Shown piece after piece: positions 59,844 through 64,000 of a stretch of 64,000 nucleotides of DNA. Source of the stretch: Kineococcus mangrovi (GTDB lineage: Bacteria; Actinomycetota; Actinomycetes; Actinomycetales; Kineococcaceae); NCBI RefSeq assembly GCF_041320705.1, contig NZ_JBGGTQ010000006.1, forward strand, positions 1 through 64,000. The letters run 5' to 3'. A model generated the notes under the pieces. It made no database searches. It had not been told where the DNA came from and worked only from the letters and a program-made list of their open reading frames with translations. Numbering within the stretch: position 1 is the first letter of the stretch; each line of letters starts with the position of its first letter. The translations under genes and the position numbers were made by a program.

Positions 59844-60317
59844 ATGAGCAGCCTGGATCCATCGACCCCCGAGCCGCACAAGCACCTCTCGGCGCCGGTC
59901 TCCACGAGCGACCACCAGGCCGAGCAGCAACCAGTGGACGAGGACGACTAGGCGTGGATCGAACCCATCGGGTGCGTCTTCCTCCTGAGGCACCCACGCG
60001 GCTACGCACAACGCTTGGAAGACGCGTTCAAACGCTCAGCCTCAGACGAATCCATGGAGTACGCCTGGCGCCAGGTCGAGAGCCGGCCGGTCGAGGTCTT
60101 CGTGTGGTTCCACAAGGGCGATGCGGAGGCCAAGTCCATCCCCAACCCCGGAGACGTGGCGATACGGGCGACGAAGAACACGGTGTGCGTACGCATGACC
60201 TCCACCGCGGCCTGGACGGGCGCCATCACACCTGCTGACGCCGCTGTCGCCAAGGACCACCGGTTGATCATGCAGGCGCTCGAACGACGGTTCGGCGTGT
60301 CCCTTTTGAAGCTCTGA
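59844..60317 (+). pseudogene. Stop-interrupted gene of unknown family
   Basis: ATG 59844 opens a 35-codon frame (MSSLDPSTPEPHKHL.. ending EDD) that meets TAG at 59949-59951. The same frame then continues with protein-like sequence (AWIEPIGCVFLLRHPRGYAQ) without a start codon until TTG 60015, and runs to a stop at 60317 (..MQALERRFGVSLLKL). Either the TAG is a disabling mutation or only the shorter TTG frame (100 residues, no ribosome site) is used. No family recognised. Confidence 0.5.
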
Positions 60318-60344
60318 ACTTGGGACAGGATCCGGCCCGACCAC

Positions 60345-60409
60345 ACGGTCATCCCGCGTTGTGCGTGATCGCCCGCGGCCGGCGACGTCGCGGTCTTGTC
60401 GATGACCGC
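60345..60409. repeat. Dispersed intergenic repeat, copy c (foldable)
   Basis: Perfect core ACGGTCATCCCGC (60345-60357). CGGTCATC (60346-60353) finds its exact complement GATGACCG at 60401-60408; between them lie CCGC and GCGG (60354-60357, 60390-60393) and the 10-bp palindrome GCGACGTCGC. The best-preserved foldable copy. Confidence 0.75.
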
Positions 60410-60491
60410 GCTTCGCGCTCCTGCCGATGTCCGATAAATCACCCAGCACGCCCCTGACGAGCATCGACGCCGGCTGCCGCCGTACTTCCGC

Positions 60492-61118
60492 TCAGCGCGG
60501 GTATTCAGCAAGGACCCGGTGGAGCGCCTTACGCCCTGCCCGACCCCACGCCGGCTTACCACCAGGTAGTCCGCGCTCTCCGTTCTGGCCCATCAGCAGC
60601 AGAAACAAGCTCTTGAGCACGGCCAAACCGCGAGCCCGCCGGATCGTCGAGTCGTCCGCCCGCCCGTAGGCTTGGAAGAACCGAGCCGCCGCACCGGTCG
60701 GTAGCAGGACCCAGGCCGCCGCTAGGTCCACCGCCGGGTCGCCGGCAAACAGGTCGCCGAAGTCGACGATCCCCGACAGCATCTCGTCGGCGACGACGAC
60801 GTTCGCCGGGTGCAGGTCGCCGTGCACCCACACCGGTGGCCCCTGCCACGCCGGCGCGGCCACGGCGTCGTCCCAGACGGCTCGGACGTCAGCGGCGGAT
60901 TCGACCGCGTCGGCGTCCAGGGCGATGAGGAAGTGCTCGAAGCCGTCGCCGCAGTCCCTGGGGTGCGCACCCCGGCCCGTGTCTGCTGGTGCCTCCGCCG
61001 GAGTAGGCACATGCAGTGCTTGCAGGAAGGCCGCCAGAACGTCCGCGGCGTGCTCGCCGCGGGTGATCGAGCCGCGGTCCAGCGGCAGACCCGGCACCCA
61101 CGTCATGACCGTCCACAT
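60492..61118 (-). pseudogene. N-terminally truncated aminoglycoside phosphotransferase-like gene
   Basis: 208 residues that start at WTVMTWVPGLPLDRGSI, which in APH/choline-kinase-like enzymes comes after the ATP-binding lobe. The C-lobe is intact: VWVHGDLHPANVVV (catalytic loop) and GIVDFGDLFAGDPAVDLA (DFG-like). The codon before ATG 61118 is a stop and the next gene begins its stop 13 bases upstream, so the N-lobe (about 90 residues) is gone. Probably inactive. Confidence 0.65.
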
Positions 61119-61131
61119 CTAGCCTGCGACC

Positions 61132-61584
61132 TCAGTCGGCGTGCCGGTGGTACTCGGCCAAGCCCTGCTCGATCCGAGCGGCAACGGCCCCAGCCAGCCG
61201 CCCCAGGTCCTCCCCGGCGTAGACCGCGGCCAGCTCCTCCAGCAGCTCACCCGCCACGTACAGCTCCTCAGCGGTCAGCACCGGAGGCCGCGGACGAGGA
61301 AGGGCCTGAACCACCTCGCACCGGGGACCGCCGGGAACGCTCACCACGCGACCGTCGTCGGTGTGCAGCACGGCCTTGTAGCTGCCATCCGGCTGATCGG
61401 TGCGCTTCTCCCAGATGCCTTCACCGACGAGCGTCCCGTCCAGGCGGAGGTGGACGCGGACCCGCTCTCCGTCCTGGGGGTCGCGGTGCTCAAAGCTCCA
61501 TCCCAGAACAGCCGCCCAAAAGTCGCGCTTGAGGCCGGGGTTGCCAGGGACGTCCTTGGCGGTGACCCGCGTCGTCTCCTCCAT
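61132..61584 (-). CDS. Hypothetical protein, unknown family
   Basis: 150 residues from ATG 61584 (MEETTRVTAKDVPG..). The N-terminal half reads as a compact beta-rich unit (FEHRDPQDGERVRVHLRLDG, then GSYKAVLHTDDGRVVSVPGG); the C-terminal half is helical (LLEELAAVYAGEDLGRLAGA). No domain assigned. An in-frame start at 61674 lies inside repeat copy d. Confidence 0.55.
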   Translation of the reverse strand: MEETTRVTAKDVPGNPGLKRDFWAAVLGWSFEHRDPQDGERVRVHLRLDGTLVGEGIWEKRTDQPDGSYKAVLHTDDGRVVSVPGGPRCEVVQALPRPRPPVLTAEELYVAGELLEELAAVYAGEDLGRLAGAVAARIEQGLAEYHRHAD

Positions 61585-61666
61585 GCCCAGCCACGGTAGG
61601 GGCCGCATCGGACACGAGCGGGCACCGGTGTAGGCAGAGCCCCGGTAGGCAGCAGATCGAGATCTC

Positions 61667-61712
61667 GCGGTCATCCCGCGGCGCGCGGGCGCACGGTGAT
61701 GTCGATGGCCGC
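61667..61712. repeat. Dispersed intergenic repeat, copy d
   Basis: Core GCGGTCATCCCGC (one difference at position 1, 61667-61679), with a downstream partner GATGGCCGC (61704-61712) that pairs with GCGGTCATC with one wobble. TGTCGATG matches module 2 of copy c. Confidence 0.65.
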
Positions 61713-61778
61713 ATAGTTGGGACCTGCAGGTCTACGAAAGAGCAGCGTGGAGATCACCTGTGCGTAGAGGGTGAGCAC

Positions 61779-62093
61779 ATGAGGATGACGTCCCGTCCCT
61801 GGTCCGCGCGAATCCTGCTCCTCGGGTGCGCTGCGATCGCCGTCGGAATCCTGTTGCTGTTCCACCCGACGACCACGACCTACGAGGGCGCCCAACTCGA
61901 CTGCGGATCGGCGATCTCGCCGAGCAGTGCCGCCGTCGCGGGGTACGACTGCTCGGTGGACGAGCGGCGCTTCACCGCGGTCTCGATCATGACGAGTGGG
62001 GCTTTCGTCGCCCTCGTCGCTGGGCTGTGGCCGGCCTTGCGGGGTGGGGAGCGGGTGCAAAGCGTCCCGGACGCCAGCCCCTCTCGCCACTGA
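61779..62093 (+). CDS. Small membrane protein, unknown
   Basis: 104 residues from ATG 61779. Two hydrophobic segments, ARILLLGCAAIAVGILLLF near the N-terminus and VSIMTSGAFVALVAGLWPAL near the C-terminus, with a loop carrying two cysteines (QLDCGSAISPS.., AGYDCSVDERR). No family recognised. Downstream of repeat copy d. Confidence 0.6.
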   Translation: MRMTSRPWSARILLLGCAAIAVGILLLFHPTTTTYEGAQLDCGSAISPSSAAVAGYDCSVDERRFTAVSIMTSGAFVALVAGLWPALRGGERVQSVPDASPSRH

Positions 62094-62147
62094 GGCACAT
62101 CCCGTCCTGCCCTCCATCTGTGGCGGCTCGACGGCCAAGCGGGACGC

Positions 62148-62184
62148 ACGGTCATCCCGCCCTCCGGGTGCCACTCGCTGACCG
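62148..62184. repeat. Dispersed intergenic repeat, copy e
   Basis: Perfect core ACGGTCATCCCGC (62148-62160). CGGTCA (62149-62154) pairs exactly with TGACCG (62179-62184), and CCCG with CGGG inside, giving a short foldable element of 37 bases. Confidence 0.7.
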
Positions 62185-62227
62185 GCGGCAATTGCCCAGG
62201 CAGCGATGCTGGCCGCGGTCGGCTCGA

Positions 62228-62899
62228 CTACCGCAGGTAGCTGCTGAAGCTGCCGAAGAGCGAACCGCCCAGGAGCAGCAGCACCCAGAAGGCGCCGACG
62301 ATCTTCAGCTCCCCAGGCATCACCCAGCGCCGCGCAACAGCACCCTCGCCCGTCCCCGCCTCGACGCCGGGCTGCACCAGGTCCTGATCGGTCACCACGG
62401 ACAGACCCCGCAGGTCCATCCACCGTGACCGCTCCGCGGCGTACAGACAGACTCGCCGCCCATCGTGCAACGTCACCCGCGGGTAGGTCGTCCCCTGCTC
62501 AACACCGGCGACCTGCGCCTGCGGGATGACCCAACGAGTCAGGAAGTTCTGCACGGTGATGCCGCCTGGCGCCAACCGCACGTACGGCACCGCGAAGAGC
62601 AGGACGAACAGGAAGCTGCCGAGACCGATGACGGCAGTCACCAGGGTGCCGAACGACCGTGTAGCCCAGGGATCCTCGCCCAGGTAGACGAAGCCCATTG
62701 GGTCGCTCAGGCACCACACCACCGTGAGCAGGACCCAGCCGAGCCAGCCGCTGATCTGATTGGTGCGGTTGCGCAGCACCCGCGCGTCTTGGCCAGCACG
62801 GTGGCGGCCCACCTTGAGCACCTCGTTCCAGAGTCTTAGGTCGGGATCCCATCGGCGGGGGGAGCCGGCTCCTAAGTCTCTTGAAGCAGCGCCACCCAT
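62228..62899 (-). CDS. PH-domain-like membrane protein
   Basis: 223 residues from ATG 62899. Two hydrophobic segments (ISGWLGWVLLTVVWCL and FGTLVTAVIGLGSFLFVLLFAVPYV), then a soluble PH/bacterial-PH-like part (PGGITVQNFLTRWVIPQAQV, TYPRVTLHDGRRVCLYAAERSRW) and a C-terminal membrane stretch (VGAFWVLLLLGGSLF). Function unknown. An in-frame ATG at 62935 lies inside repeat copy f and would extend it by 12 residues. Confidence 0.6.
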   Translation of the reverse strand: MGGAASRDLGAGSPRRWDPDLRLWNEVLKVGRHRAGQDARVLRNRTNQISGWLGWVLLTVVWCLSDPMGFVYLGEDPWATRSFGTLVTAVIGLGSFLFVLLFAVPYVRLAPGGITVQNFLTRWVIPQAQVAGVEQGTTYPRVTLHDGRRVCLYAAERSRWMDLRGLSVVTDQDLVQPGVEAGTGEGAVARRWVMPGELKIVGAFWVLLLLGGSLFGSFSSYLR

Positions 62900-62921
62900 C
62901 CGCTCACGGCGCCCTGCGGGC

Positions 62922-62997
62922 GACGTCACGGTCATCCCGCGGATAGTGCGCGTTCCTGGGCAACGACGGACACAGGGCATCACAGGGACGTGACCGT
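62922..62997. repeat. Dispersed intergenic repeat, copy f
   Basis: GACGTC then the perfect core (62928-62940) and GGATAGTGCGCG: 31 bp matching copy a with one difference. ACGGTCA (62928-62934) is complementary to TGACCGT (62991-62997). Confidence 0.7.
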
Positions 62998-63036
62998 CTC
63001 CATGGAGGAGTCGGCTTCGCCTGGGACGATCAGCCG

Positions 63037-63270
63037 GTGATGGGTGAGGACTCTGAGGTGGTGGCTCGAAGGCGCCCGCGTGTCTGGCCGTGGGGCGTCC
63101 TCGCGGTGGTCGGAGCGGTCGTCGCCACCTACGTCTCGGACGCCATGGGGTGGCCATGGTGGGTGCGCGGCCTGCTGATGGGGGCGTGCATCGGTGTGTT
63201 CTCGAGCTTGGCAGGCCGAGCTGCGCGTCGCCGCCGTGATGCGCGCACGGCCCGGGACTCGTCGAGCTGA
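63037..63270 (+). CDS. Small membrane protein, unknown
   Basis: 77 residues from GTG 63037 (MMGEDSEVVARRR..). Two hydrophobic stretches (WGVLAVVGAVVATYV and VRGLLMGACIGVFSSLAG) and a basic tail. No family recognised. Between repeat copies f and g. Confidence 0.55.
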   Translation: MMGEDSEVVARRRPRVWPWGVLAVVGAVVATYVSDAMGWPWWVRGLLMGACIGVFSSLAGRAARRRRDARTARDSSS

Positions 63271-63347
63271 GGAAGTGGCCGATGTCGAGCGGTCCTCTCC
63301 CCACGAGTGAGGAAAGATCGCTCGGTCTTGCCGCGGTGCGCGGGCGC

Positions 63348-63360
63348 ACGGTCATCCCGC
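63348..63360. repeat. Dispersed intergenic repeat, copy g
   Basis: Perfect core ACGGTCATCCCGC, preceded by GCGCGGGCGC as in copy d. 69 bases before the sigma-factor start. No downstream inverted partner seen. Confidence 0.7.
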
Positions 63361-63428
63361 AGACCAGGAGCTCGTCATCCGGGCCTTGTGTCCTGTAACC
63401 AACCACGCTCGTCCGGACACTAGGTGGT

Positions 63429-64000
63429 GTGGACAGCACCGATGAGGCCCTATGGGCAGCCGCCCGCAGCGGCGACGGCGACGCCTTCGCCGCCCTCTTC
63501 GACCGCCACCACGGCCGTGTGCACCGCCACAGCGCCCGACTGCTCACCACCGCAGCCGACGCCGACGACGTCACCGCCGCCACCTTCTTGGAACTGTGGC
63601 GCCGCCGCGACGACGTCCACCCCACCACCGGCAGCCTCCTGCCGTGGCTGCTGGTCACCGCCACCAACCTGACCCGCAACACCACCCGGAGCACCCGCCG
63701 CTACCGCGACCTGCTGCACCGCCTGCACCACCAACCCGCACCACACCGCACCCCTGACGTCGCTGACGTCGCTGAGGTCCACACCGCCGCCCACCTCGAC
63801 GAGCCCCTAGCCACTGCCTTACGGGTGCTGCGCACACCGGACCTGCAGCTGATCACCCTGGTGGTCCTCGAAGACCTCACCCTCACCGAAGCCGCCACCG
63901 TCCTGGGGCTGAGCCCGGGTGCGGCCAAGACCCGCCTGCACCGCGCCCGCACCCGCCTACGCACCGCCCTGGCCGACCACCCCGCCGCCAGTCGCCTGCG
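63429..64000 (+). CDS. ECF-type sigma factor (3' end outside the window)
   Basis: 190 codons are visible, still open at the right edge. GTG 63429. Region 2: DAFAALFDRHHGRVHRHSARLLTTAADADDVTAATFLELWRRR; region 4: LITLVVLEDLTLTEAATVLGLSPGAAKTRLHRARTRLR. No stop within the window. Codon use is normal but with more Thr/His than neighbours. Its anti-sigma factor may follow outside. Target unknown. Confidence 0.82.
   Translation, partial: MDSTDEALWAAARSGDGDAFAALFDRHHGRVHRHSARLLTTAADADDVTAATFLELWRRRDDVHPTTGSLLPWLLVTATNLTRNTTRSTRRYRDLLHRLHHQPAPHRTPDVADVAEVHTAAHLDEPLATALRVLRTPDLQLITLVVLEDLTLTEAATVLGLSPGAAKTRLHRARTRLRTALADHPAASRL

Noticed and set aside
57377-63360. CRISPR array
   Set aside because: The repeats are 400-2400 bases apart with genes between, the cores are 13 bp, and no cas genes are seen.
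57377-63360. Classical integron attC sites
   Set aside because: I found no GTTRRRY/RYYYAAC core pair and no integrase in the window, and gene orientation is mixed. A foldable site of another type remains possible.

Overview
The window is very GC-rich (my impression is above 70%) with many GTG starts, four-base stop/start overlaps and typical actinobacterial families (DUF3618, DUF4235, holin-X type, EF-G-binding FBP, [2Fe-2S] SoxR, HutF-type histidine breakdown, SpoIIE-type phosphatases). It reads as an Actinomycetota chromosome. Kineococcus or another Kineosporiaceae is my best guess, but no 16S sequence is present to prove it.

Layout. 1-430: promoter and leader of an rRNA operon on the minus strand whose 16S lies just left of the window. 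0.4-17.5 kb: housekeeping and stress genes: a GH63-like glycosidase, a membrane diguanylate cyclase, an M13 peptidase, two MFS exporters (one divergent from a TetR gene with a clear operator), TerD, a FrnE-like DsbA, the thyA-folA pair, an AAA+ ATPase with an iteron-like promoter, a HAD phosphatase, a lipoprotein and a LURP-one/scramblase-like gene. 17.6-23.3 kb: a complete hutH-hutU-hutF-hutI operon, with a divergent IclR regulator. 24-30 kb: a DapA-like lyase, OsmC, a spore photoproduct lyase-like radical SAM protein, a TfoX-like protein, a maleylpyruvate isomerase-like protein and a CYTH-CHAD protein. 30.4-36.7 kb: a signalling block of one chemoreceptor and two GGDEF-EAL proteins. 36.7-43.2 kb: FBP, an I78 inhibitor, a GH6 cellulase, tRNA-Gly(GCC), a SpoIIE phosphatase, SoxR and a luciferase-like monooxygenase. 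43.2-48.1 kb: a coupled holin-X/DUF3618/DUF4235 membrane operon and the proline catabolic pair (proline dehydrogenase, P5C dehydrogenase) with a divergent PucR-type regulator. 48.1-56.5 kb: a PHP phosphatase, an Imm-5-like protein, an S33 peptidase-MarR operon with a 20-bp operator, a decayed DUF5819/HTTM-like pair, a second SpoIIE phosphatase, and a MarR/ABC exporter pair.

56.6-64 kb is different. It holds short accessory genes in mixed orientation (DUF998, DUF6226, small membrane proteins, a DsbA-like protein, an N-terminally truncated phosphotransferase, a stop-interrupted gene, a PH-domain-like membrane protein and an ECF sigma factor). Nearly every intergenic gap there carries the same 13-bp core, always in the same orientation, often with a downstream inverted partner that lets the element fold. 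This cassette-like layout is the least explained structure in the window.

Other structures worth attention are two copies of a 49-bp palindrome with compensatory base changes 12.7 kb apart, a loopless 30-bp palindrome upstream of osmC, and several well-formed operators next to regulator genes. No CRISPR array, IS element, integrase or prophage was found.
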